Part shown: in pieces, positions 18,448-26,093 of the stretch
Position numbering within the stretch: the first letter of the stretch is position 1
How the letters are laid out: every line of letters begins with the position of its first letter
Origin: Streptomyces hygroscopicus
GTDB taxonomy: Bacteria > Actinomycetota > Actinomycetes > Streptomycetales > Streptomycetaceae
Length of the DNA: 64,000 nt
Reading direction: 5' to 3'
Assembly: GCF_026168105.1 (NCBI RefSeq)
Contig: NZ_LBMW01000031.1
Span: 1 to 64,000 of the forward strand
Program-made: the position numbers and the translations under genes
Notes under the pieces: model-generated
Told to the model about the DNA's origin: nothing
Seen by the model: only the letters and a program-made list of their open reading frames with translations
Database searches by the model: none

Positions 18448-18801
18448 GGTCCGTCCTGCGCGGCCGTCCAGTGGAAGCCCGCCGGCGCATTCGTGAACGG
18501 CTTCATCCAGTTCACCGTCCCCGGCGGCAACGAACGCCGGTCAGCGCTCGGCAGCCAGACCTCCAGCGCAGCACAGGACGAGAACTCGGTCGTCTTCACT
18601 AAGCAGCAGCAGCCGGAGTTCGACAAGCTCCGCGCCGCCCTTGACCAGGCGATCGCCGCGCAGCACGCGCCGCAGGCCCCAGTTGCCACGAGGCCCACTT
18701 CACTCGCAGACGAACTGACGAAGCTCGCGGCGCTGCGGGATCAGGGCATCCTGAGCGCGACCGAGTTCGAGCAGCAGAAGGCGCGGCTGCTCGCCCAGTA
18801 G
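18448..18801 (+). pseudogene. 5'-truncated DUF4429/SHOCT protein
   Basis: The open frame begins abruptly at the junction with a ROK fragment and reads VQWKPAGAFVNGFIQFTVPG then NERRSALGSQ, the second half of a DUF4429 domain, ending in a SHOCT-type helical hairpin (LADELTKLAALRDQGILSA then TEFEQQKARLLAQ). A GTG at 18493 could still start a 102-residue product, but there is no good ribosome-binding site and the N-terminal half of the domain is missing. A strong terminator follows, as for a former real gene. Probably not functional. Confidence 0.7.
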
Positions 18802-18814
18802 TTCACCCACGATC

Positions 18815-18853
18815 AAGGCCCGGCCGTACGCCCAGCGGATCGGCCGGGCCTTT
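18815..18853 (+). terminator. Rho-independent-like terminator
   Basis: Perfect 12-bp stem AAGGCCCGGCCG / CGGCCGGGCCTT with a 14-nt loop and a short T-run, directly after the truncated DUF4429/SHOCT frame. Confidence 0.85.
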
Positions 18854-19064
18854 CCATGCCCTGGGAGGCGCGGCCGTGGCAAGGGTGAGGAGGATGGGGC
18901 TTGACGGTGGATCACCAGCCCGAGGCTCCCGGCGGCGGCGCGGGGCGAACAGGAAGTCGTTCGACATCCTCGGCCCTCGCGCGGTACGCCCGGCGGGGAC
19001 GGCCGACGAAGCCCCGGCCCACCGATCATCATCCTGGACGCCGCGTACCGCTCCGGCCAGTGGG

Positions 19065-19631
19065 TCAGTACGGATGGCGGTCCCCCTTGTCCGTCCACGC
19101 CGCGTAGGCCTTTGCGCCCAGCTCCGGGTAGATCTGCTCGACGTGGATCCGACGCTGGTCCAGCGGCTTGGTGAAGTCCTCGTACTGGTAGACGTCGTCA
19201 AAGCCGATGTCGCGGGTGGCCTTCAGGTCGCAGCTGAAGTAGACGGCGTCGATGCGCGACCAGTAGATGGCACTCATGCACATCGGGCACGGTGCGCCGC
19301 TGATGTAGATCGAGCAGCCCTGGAGCATGCGGGCGCGCTTCGGAACCGGGTCGGGAGACCCTTCGGGGCGCGGGACGTATGCGAGGGTGCTCTCGTTCTG
19401 GTGTTCCTCCGAGATGCTGGGCGCCTCGGGGTTGAGTTGCTGGACCGCCTTGCGAATGGTCTCCACTTCGGCGTGTGCGGTCGGGTCGCCGGTCAGGAGA
19501 ACGCGGTTCTGCCCACGGGCGATGATTTCGCCGTCCCGAGTGATCACGGCACCGAACGGGCCGCCCCAGCCATGCTCCACCGACTCCGTGGCCAGCCGTA
19601 CGGCTTCCGCCAGAAACTCCTTGTGCCCCAT
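19065..19631 (-). CDS. Zinc-dependent nucleobase/nucleoside deaminase (guanine deaminase-like)
   Basis: A 188-residue member of the CDA/TadA fold. The zinc site is complete: TAHAEVE (His53, catalytic Glu55) and GAPCPMCMSA (Cys115, Cys118). The GGPFGAVI start and the IYWSRIDAVYFSCD segment fit the GuaD/TadA-like guanine deaminase subfamily, although the precise base (guanine, cytosine derivative, other) is uncertain. It acts in the cytoplasm in purine salvage or catabolism. No purine gene is adjacent. Confidence 0.85.
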   Translation of the reverse strand: MGHKEFLAEAVRLATESVEHGWGGPFGAVITRDGEIIARGQNRVLLTGDPTAHAEVETIRKAVQQLNPEAPSISEEHQNESTLAYVPRPEGSPDPVPKRARMLQGCSIYISGAPCPMCMSAIYWSRIDAVYFSCDLKATRDIGFDDVYQYEDFTKPLDQRRIHVEQIYPELGAKAYAAWTDKGDRHPY

Positions 19632-19692
19632 GAGGACCTCCGTTCCGCGCCGACGCGTCTTCCGCCACCCCTTGTTTGCCGTTTGCCATCAT

Positions 19693-19722
19693 TTGTCCGA
19701 TAAGTTCCTTTTGGATTAGGCT
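19693..19722 (+). promoter_or_regulatory. Promoter for a probably leaderless transcript
   Basis: TTGTCC, an 18-bp spacer and TAGGCT end 7 nt before ATG 19730, with no Shine-Dalgarno sequence between. The start of transcription would fall on or next to the ATG. Confidence 0.5.
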
Positions 19723-19729
19723 ACTCCGT

Positions 19730-20704
19730 ATGAACGTCAGCGCCAACCGAGCTCCCGGCGGAGCCGGAGCCACCGTCGTGACCTCTCAAAAAGTCGTCCC
19801 CGGCCGTGAGGAGGACTACAAGCGCTGGCAGGAACAGGTGAATCGGGCCGTACGGGACTTCGACGGCTTCGAGGGGACCGAGCTCTATCCGCCCAACTCC
19901 GAATCCGGCGAGGCCAACCAGTGGGTCGTGGTGTTCCGTTTTTCGGGTGTAGACCAGTTGAGTGCGTGGCTCACGTCCGGGACGCGCCGTGAACTCCTCG
20001 ACCGGGGCCGTGGGTTGTTCGAGGAGGAGCCCTCCCAGGAGGTTCTGAGCGGCGGGGAGCCTGCTCAGCAGGCCGTTACGGCGGTCATCTCCCATGAGGT
20101 GAAGCCCGGCCGGGAGGGGGACTTCGCGACCTGGCAGGACAAGACCCTGAGGGCCCAGGAGAAATTCCCGGGATTCATGGGGTCCGAACTCTTCGCGCCT
20201 GTGGAAGGAGTTCAGGACCGCTGGGTCGTTGTCTTCCGGTTCGACACGCGTGAGCACCTCGATCAGTGGCTGCGTTCGGACACCCGCATGAAACTGCTGG
20301 ACGAGGGTCGCGACTACTTCGCCGACTACGACGTCCGCGAGATCGCATCGGCCTTCAGCGGATGGTTCCGTTTCCGCGAGGGGGAACAGGGGGGCGTCCC
20401 GCCCAACTGGAAGCAGGCCATGTCCGTTCTCCTCGCGCTCTATCCCACCGTCATGGTGCTCAACCTCACCGAGGGCCGCGTCCTCACGCACATCGGCGTT
20501 CCGGGGTACCTCGGACTCTTCATCGGAAACGTGCTGAGCGTCGCAATTCTGACCTGGGTGCTGATGCCGATGGTCGTCAACCGCGCCCTGACCTTCTGGC
20601 TGGCGCCGGACCGGCCGCGGTCGCGACGCATCGACATGGCGGGCGCCGCCGTGGTGCTGGTGTGCTACGCCGCTCTCATCGCGATCTTCAGCCTCATCGC
20701 CTGA
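19730..20704 (+). CDS. Membrane protein with two tandem antibiotic-biosynthesis-monooxygenase (ABM) domains
   Basis: A 324-residue protein. Two ABM-type ferredoxin-like domains (about 14-100 and 112-205) repeat the pattern V-x-PGRE-x-DY/F-x-x-W and WVVVFRF; the second is clearly a duplicate of the first. They are followed by about three TM segments (about 238-320). ABM domains act as small monooxygenases or fold-only dimerisation units; membrane fusion suggests action on a lipophilic quinone or polyketide-like substrate, which is inference. It has no ribosome-binding site and is probably leaderless. The next two genes encode an alcohol dehydrogenase and a flavin oxidase, so a small redox group is possible. 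Confidence 0.75.
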   Translation: MNVSANRAPGGAGATVVTSQKVVPGREEDYKRWQEQVNRAVRDFDGFEGTELYPPNSESGEANQWVVVFRFSGVDQLSAWLTSGTRRELLDRGRGLFEEEPSQEVLSGGEPAQQAVTAVISHEVKPGREGDFATWQDKTLRAQEKFPGFMGSELFAPVEGVQDRWVVVFRFDTREHLDQWLRSDTRMKLLDEGRDYFADYDVREIASAFSGWFRFREGEQGGVPPNWKQAMSVLLALYPTVMVLNLTEGRVLTHIGVPGYLGLFIGNVLSVAILTWVLMPMVVNRALTFWLAPDRPRSRRIDMAGAAVVLVCYAALIAIFSLIA

Positions 20705-20710
20705 GCGCCG

Positions 20711-20783
20711 GTTCATCACCGAGTTCTGGTTCACCACCGAGTGCCGGTTCATCACGTCCATCATCGAGTGCCGGTCCATCACG
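20711..20783. repeat. Imperfect 15- to 30-bp repeats between convergent genes
   Basis: Variants of GGTTCATCACCGAGT recur about four times between the ABM gene and the convergent dehydrogenase gene. No clear hairpin; function unknown. Confidence 0.6.
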
Positions 20784-20788
20784 CCTGC

Positions 20789-21850
20789 TCAGCCGTCGAA
20801 GTGAATCAGTGGCTTGATGATCCCGTCGGCCCCGGCTTCCATCATCCGGAAGGCCCGCTCGACCTCCTCGAAACCGAACTCGTGCGTGGTCATCTGGGTG
20901 GGGTCCACCCTGCCGTACTCCATCAACCGGAAGATCCGGCGCAGACGCTCCCTGCCCCCTCGGTTCAGTCCGCCGTAGACCTGCTTGTCGGACATCCCGT
21001 ATCCGAAGGACTCCAGCGGAATCGTCAGCGGTTCGGGAACCTCACCGTGGTAGCCGACATTGGAAATGCGGCCTCCCGGTTTGGTGACGCGGAACGTCGC
21101 CTCCCAGGTCCCGGGCGTCCCCAGGGCTTCGATGGCCGCGTCCACACCCTGGCCCTCTGTCAGCTCGAGAATCCGCTCGACGGGATCGCACCGGGTATGG
21201 TCGACGATCACATCAGCGCCGAAGTGACGGGCCACTTTCTGCCGTTCGGGCCGCGACTCGACGGCGACGACGAGCCCGGCACCGCGCAGCCGGCACCCGA
21301 TGGTGGCCGAAAGGCCCACCGCCCCCTGGGCGAACACGGCAACGGTCTGACCGAAGTCGAGCTCCGCGCGTTCTGCGGCCACGAATCCGGTCGACAGCAT
21401 GTCCGTCGCGTACAACGCCTGGTGGTCCGACAGTGTCTCGGGAATCGGAGCGAGATTCGCCTGCGCGTTGTTGACGAGGAAGTACTCGGCGAGGCTCCCG
21501 TCCATCCGGACGGTGAACCTCGCGCCGCCCATCATTCTGCCCTCGCACTGCGAGGACAGACCGCGCTGACAGAACTCGCACTGAAAGCACGGCGTGACCC
21601 CGCTCACCGCCACACGCTCACCCTCGGACAGCCCTTCCACGGCCGAGCCGAGCGCGTGGATCACCCCCACCGCCTCGTGGCCCAGTGTGACCTCGGGGGC
21701 GACCCGGATCACTCCTCGCACCGTATGGACATCGGAGCTGCAGATCATGGCGGCGGTCGTACGCACCACGGCGTCATTCGGCCCCGGCTTCGGAATGGGT
21801 TTGTCGAGGACCGCGACCTCGCCGATTTTCCTCATGACAAAGGATTTCAT
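20789..21850 (-). CDS. Zinc-dependent alcohol dehydrogenase, isopropanol dehydrogenase-like
   Basis: A 353-residue medium-chain dehydrogenase. The catalytic zinc region reads ICSSDVHT and GHEAVG; a possible structural-zinc set reads CFQCEFCQRG. The cofactor loop is FAQGAVGLSATIG, followed by SRPER, where the Ser-Arg pair favours NADP. Segments such as TPGTWEATFRVTKPGG and the late RVDPTQMTTHEF resemble secondary-alcohol dehydrogenases of the Thermoanaerobacter type. It is likely a cytoplasmic secondary alcohol or ketone redox enzyme. ATG 21850 fits the family N-terminus (MKSFVMRKIG); the ribosome-binding site is weak. It is divergent from the flavin oxidase gene and may be co-regulated with it. 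Confidence 0.87.
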   Translation of the reverse strand: MKSFVMRKIGEVAVLDKPIPKPGPNDAVVRTTAAMICSSDVHTVRGVIRVAPEVTLGHEAVGVIHALGSAVEGLSEGERVAVSGVTPCFQCEFCQRGLSSQCEGRMMGGARFTVRMDGSLAEYFLVNNAQANLAPIPETLSDHQALYATDMLSTGFVAAERAELDFGQTVAVFAQGAVGLSATIGCRLRGAGLVVAVESRPERQKVARHFGADVIVDHTRCDPVERILELTEGQGVDAAIEALGTPGTWEATFRVTKPGGRISNVGYHGEVPEPLTIPLESFGYGMSDKQVYGGLNRGGRERLRRIFRLMEYGRVDPTQMTTHEFGFEEVERAFRMMEAGADGIIKPLIHFDG

Positions 21851-22056
21851 GGTGTCTGCGGCAATCTCTCGGGCCACAAGTCGTTGAGGCACGGGCTGCG
21901 AGGTAAGCTGCAACTGCCCTGGCTCATCCCCGAATAACGCCTCTTCAGCGTCATCCACGACGGCATTCCCCGCAACTTCTACGCCCTCGGCGCGCAACTT
22001 GTCCGGCCCGAGGGGCATGCGGCACGCAGGGAATGCCGAGGTGAGGAGTACAGGTG

Positions 22057-23433
22057 ATGAGTCGGCACACGCAGACTCGCGGGCTCGGGGGAATGCTGGT
22101 ACGGCGGGACAACCCCGAATACGAGGACTTGCGCAGAAGCGCGGTGTGGAACGGCCTCACACCTGCGCGGTTCCCGGATGTCATCGTGCGCCCCGCCACG
22201 ACCGCCGACGTCGTCGAGGCGGTCCGCCTGGCCCGGTCCCAGGGACTCCGGATCGCCCTGCGGTCCGGGGGACACAGCTGGTGCGGGTCACCGCTGCGCG
22301 ACGGTGGCATGCTCATCGACCTGTCCGGGCTTCGCGCGTGCACCGTCGACCCGGCCTCCGCGACGGCCACGGTGCAGCCCGGCACCACGGGCCGGGAGCT
22401 CAGCTCGGAACTCGGCCGTCATGGGCTCGCTTTTCCCACCGGCCACTGCGGATCCGTCGCGGTCGGCGGATACCTCCTGAGCGGCGGACTCGGCTGGAAT
22501 TCCGGTGCCCGTGGGCCGGCGTGCGCCGACGTGGAGGAAATCGAGGCCGTCACCGCCGACGGCGAGTCGGTCACCTGCAGCGACCGGGAGCATCCCGACC
22601 TGTTCTGGGCGGCACGGGGAGCGGGGCCCGGCTTCTTCGCGGTGGTCACCTCCTTCCGCCTCAGGCTGTATCCGCGTCCCGGCGCGATCACGAGCACCAC
22701 CTGGAACCTGCCCCTCGCGGATGTCGCCGAGGTGACGCACTGGGCCACCGGGGTGGCCTCGGAGCTCCCCCCGGATGTGGAGCTGAGCTTCTGCCTTGCC
22801 TCGGCGGACCCCGGCACGGACGCGAGCCCCAAGGTGGTGAACGTAACCGGGACCGCCTTCGCCTCGTCACGGCAGGAGGCCGACGAGTTCCTCGAGCCGC
22901 TCCGGTACTGCCCGCTCGCCGAACGCGCCCTCTCCCGGCAACTGGACGAGCCGACTGCATTCGAAACGCTGTACGAAGGCGCTGCCTCCGCGTGGCCTCC
23001 CGAGCACCGCTACGCGGCGGACACGCTGTGGTCGGACTCCGGCTTTCCCACGCTCCTCGAGCGGCTTGCCGATGCCCTCGACGCGGCCCCGTCGAGCAGG
23101 TCGCTCGTACTCGCACCGGTCTCGCCCGCAGGCCGGCCGACACAGGACATGGCCTTCTCGGTGCTCGGGAACAGCTATGTCGTCCCTTACGCCGTCTGGG
23201 ACGACCCACGCCAGGACGCTGCCAACATCGGCTGGCTGCGCGACGCCATGCGGGCGGTCGAACCCCTGGGTACAGGCCACTACATCGCCGAGGCCGACCT
23301 CACCGCCGCGCCGTCGCGTGCTCGCCGGTCCTTCGCCCCGGACGACTGGACGCGCCTGCAGAGCCTCAAAGCGCAATACGACCCCGACGGCGTCTTCCGT
23401 TCCTATCTGTCACCGGATGAGGCCACACCGTAA
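22057..23433 (+). CDS. Bicovalent FAD-dependent oxidoreductase (BBE-like, PCMH fold)
   Basis: A 458-residue flavoprotein of the berberine-bridge-enzyme family. The FAD domain has RSGGHSW with His73 and PTGHCGSVAVGG with Cys131, the two residues that bind FAD covalently. The BBE tail (QYDPDGVFRSYL) is present. No signal peptide is seen, so it acts in the cytoplasm unlike several secreted relatives. Such enzymes oxidise sugars, polyphenols or late intermediates of natural products; no biosynthetic cluster surrounds it. GAGGAG precedes both GTG 22054 and ATG 22057; ATG is chosen. Confidence 0.88.
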   Translation: MSRHTQTRGLGGMLVRRDNPEYEDLRRSAVWNGLTPARFPDVIVRPATTADVVEAVRLARSQGLRIALRSGGHSWCGSPLRDGGMLIDLSGLRACTVDPASATATVQPGTTGRELSSELGRHGLAFPTGHCGSVAVGGYLLSGGLGWNSGARGPACADVEEIEAVTADGESVTCSDREHPDLFWAARGAGPGFFAVVTSFRLRLYPRPGAITSTTWNLPLADVAEVTHWATGVASELPPDVELSFCLASADPGTDASPKVVNVTGTAFASSRQEADEFLEPLRYCPLAERALSRQLDEPTAFETLYEGAASAWPPEHRYAADTLWSDSGFPTLLERLADALDAAPSSRSLVLAPVSPAGRPTQDMAFSVLGNSYVVPYAVWDDPRQDAANIGWLRDAMRAVEPLGTGHYIAEADLTAAPSRARRSFAPDDWTRLQSLKAQYDPDGVFRSYLSPDEATP

Positions 23434-23563
23434 CGATCCGGGTGGGAGCGCCCGACGGCGACGTTCGGCTCATCGCCGTGTTCGCTCGCGGTGTTCGCTC
23501 GTCCGCGTTCGCTCGCTGTTGAGTTGACAAGGATCGCCACCACTCGATCACGCGGCGTGACTA

Positions 23564-24970
23564 CTAGTCCCGTGCCGGTGTCTTCTTCCGGATCAGCAGG
23601 AGGGCCGCCCCGCCGATCAGGACCAGGCCGATGGCCGTCCCCGTGATGATCGGTGTCGTGTTCGATGAGCCCGTCTCTGCGAGGTTCGTGTCGGCGGGCG
23701 CCGTGCCGCCCACGGTCGCCGGACTGGGCTGACTGAGCGTCTGCGCCGTCAGGCCGCCGGTACTGCTCTCGGTTTTGCAGTCGAGGACGCCCTTGAACCA
23801 CTCCCTGTAGCCGCCCGGCCCCTTGATCGTGAAGTCGTACGCCTGATCCTCCTGCAGGGCGATCGCCACCGTCTGCGAGTGGCTCGCCGGGATGGTGTGC
23901 TCGGCGCCCATCAACTCGAACGTGAACGCCGCGTCGCCCTTGTTCACCGCGGTGATGTCCACGCTGCCCCTGGCGCAGTCCCGCTCGGCCGACAGGGCGG
24001 GTATCGGGCCCTTGGCGGCCCAGCCCGCCGTCGCCGTCGCCGCGACTGTGGACTCGCTGGAGCCAGCGAGTATCTGCGTCTGGCTGCGGCTCTCGGAGAC
24101 GAAGGCACGGCCCACCGGGACGGTGGTCGAGGCCTGCACCGTCAGTGCGGCCGAACCGTCCTGCGCCCTCTTCGGCACCTGGAAGTAGATCCGACTGCCG
24201 TCGACCGCGGACGTGATCTTCTTGCCGTCCTTGTCGACGACCTTCACCCCGCTCGTCGCTGCGTCCGCGGGCGGCGTGACCGTCACGCTGTCCGCATTCG
24301 TGTGCACCGTGACCGGGCCGAGCCGCCCGCCCGGGTGGCCCGAGACGGCGGGCGGGTCGAGAGCGAGGGAAGCAGCGGGTTCCGGGAGTTTCAGTGCCTG
24401 CTTCTCCAGGTAGTCCGCGAGCTTCTCCGCCCGGGGGTCGACCGCGTCCACATGGGCACCGTCCGAGTAGCGCCAGATCGCCACCTGGGTACCCGCCGCC
24501 GCGTCCTGCTCGGTGAGACCCGCGGCGCCTGCCTTGGCCGCCAGCGCCGCCAGATCGTTGACCTGGGGGTAGGAGTTGCGCAGGATCCAGCGGATCTTTC
24601 CGGCGTTCTTGTTCCCGCTCAGCGACGTGCCGCTCCAGGACGTCTCGTGGTACTTGGCGTCCTTCTGCGTCGGGTTGTGGACGTCGATGCAGTACGTCTG
24701 CAGGGTGCCGCCGTTGTCGACGGACATCTCGAACAGACCCGCGCGCACCTGCTCGTCCCTGCCGGCCCCATGGATGACGGCCGCCCCGTACACCTTGAGG
24801 TCGCCTATCGTCGCGGTCGCTCCACCCTCGGTCTGCGGTGTCCCGTCGGCAGCAGCCACGTCCGCGGTGGCCAACGGGCCCGCCGCGACGAGTCCGGACA
24901 CCAACGTCGCGGCGGCGAGGCGGGCGGCACCTCGCCTGTGCGCGGACGGCGCAGAGAACGCAGAAAACAC
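23564..24970 (-). CDS. LAETG-anchored surface protein with thioester (TQXA) domain
   Basis: A 468-residue secreted protein. The signal peptide is basic, then Ala-rich, with cleavage near ADVAAAD. The thioester domain has Cys94 in LQTYCIDV and Gln162 in GTQVAIWRYSD, the pair that forms an internal thioester for covalent attachment to host or matrix amines. A beta-rich middle is followed by a Ser/Thr/Pro linker, LAETG (430-434), a TM helix and RKK, the signal for class E sortases that also anchor long chaplins. GTG 24970 has GGGGAG 5 nt upstream; an earlier start would add a disordered Ser-rich leader before the signal peptide. Confidence 0.88.
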   Translation of the reverse strand: MFSAFSAPSAHRRGAARLAAATLVSGLVAAGPLATADVAAADGTPQTEGGATATIGDLKVYGAAVIHGAGRDEQVRAGLFEMSVDNGGTLQTYCIDVHNPTQKDAKYHETSWSGTSLSGNKNAGKIRWILRNSYPQVNDLAALAAKAGAAGLTEQDAAAGTQVAIWRYSDGAHVDAVDPRAEKLADYLEKQALKLPEPAASLALDPPAVSGHPGGRLGPVTVHTNADSVTVTPPADAATSGVKVVDKDGKKITSAVDGSRIYFQVPKRAQDGSAALTVQASTTVPVGRAFVSESRSQTQILAGSSESTVAATATAGWAAKGPIPALSAERDCARGSVDITAVNKGDAAFTFELMGAEHTIPASHSQTVAIALQEDQAYDFTIKGPGGYREWFKGVLDCKTESSTGGLTAQTLSQPSPATVGGTAPADTNLAETGSSNTTPIITGTAIGLVLIGGAALLLIRKKTPARD

Positions 24971-25247
24971 AGAACTCCCCTTCGAGTAGGACCCGTTGAC
25001 ATGAGGGGGGGGGGCGGTCCTACCAGCAGAATCAGAAGCCTCTGAAGCTACGCTCGGCATCCTAAGGATGCGGCGCCCCCGGCTTCCCGATGATGACGCC
25101 GGAAGGCCGATCCGACTCGCAATCGTTATCGCACACACAGCCCCTGAGCTGCGCTTATCCACAAATGACTTCGGACCGTTCGGGTATGGGTCAACACATT
25201 CGGCGATAAGCGACAGTTCGGCCGGGGCGAGGCGAACACGCCTGACG
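24971..25247. other. Intergenic region with a homopolymeric G run
   Basis: This 277-bp gap between two minus-strand genes contains nine or more consecutive G around 25005-25013. No gene or clear hairpin. The run is prone to slippage and may mark a promoter-proximal variable tract. Confidence 0.4.
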
Positions 25248-25736
25248 TCATGTCACTGCAACTGATTCCGGGAGCTGTTGGGCCGTCGCCTCTGGCGGGT
25301 CCGTGTCCCCGCTCCGACTCATCGGATCCGTCTCCCAGTTGGGCTCCGGCTGCGAGGGGGCGCCGGTCTGCGTCTCGGTCCGCGACGACCGTCGGAAGGC
25401 CGACGTGCCCCGTGACAGATCATGGCCGATCGCGGCCGCGTCGAGGTCCGCCGACAGCCAGCCCTGCCCGTCCCGCTGCTCGGTCCGCACCTTCAATCGT
25501 CCCTGGACGAGAAGCGGGTCACCGACGGCCACGGATGCGGCGACATTCGTGGCCAGGGAGCGCCGGGCCCACACCGTGAAGAAGTTCGTGTGCCCGTCCG
25601 TCCACGTGTTCTTCTCGCGGTCCAGATACCGCGCCGTCACCGCCAGCCGGAAGCGCGCAGTGGGACCCGTAGGCGATTCCCGGTAGACCGGCTGAGTGGC
25701 GACGTTGCCGACCACGCACACCGTCGTCTCGTTCAT
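25248..25736 (-). CDS. ssbB: Second single-stranded DNA-binding protein, SsbB type
   Basis: A 162-residue protein with an N-terminal OB fold (MNETTVCVVGNVATQPVY to about residue 105). The C-terminal tail is short, polar and ends PESVAVT, lacking the acidic DDxxPF tip of the essential housekeeping SSB. In Streptomyces coelicolor such a short paralogue, SsbB, is known to act in chromosome segregation during sporulation. GGAGGGG precedes the ATG. It lies directly downstream of the two dynamin-like genes, which fits a sporulation-septation neighbourhood. Confidence 0.82.
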   Translation of the reverse strand: MNETTVCVVGNVATQPVYRESPTGPTARFRLAVTARYLDREKNTWTDGHTNFFTVWARRSLATNVAASVAVGDPLLVQGRLKVRTEQRDGQGWLSADLDAAAIGHDLSRGTSAFRRSSRTETQTGAPSQPEPNWETDPMSRSGDTDPPEATAQQLPESVAVT

Positions 25737-26093
25737 GCGATACCCCTCCCTCACCCCGGCTCTCGCACGGGGACGGAACGCGTACGGGCCCGTCCCGTAC
25801 GGCTGCGTCTGCCGCGGCGGTACGCCTTGTCGCATACCGCCACCGGTGCGACGACCGCGTTCGCCGCGTTCGCCGCGAGATCAGACTGCCTCCGTCGGCC
25901 CGAGCCCGCTGAGCACTGTGTGTTACCGCCCGGTTGTGGACAACTCCACCACCCGAACGAGTTCTTCCATCGTGTCCGTCCTGTCCGTCCTGTCCGCCCC
26001 ACCCGTCCTGTCCGTCTCGTCCGTCCTCCTCGCTCCTCTCCCCCCCGGCAGCCGGGCTCCCGCCTCGCCCGCCGCCCGTCGCAGGGCCGGGGC

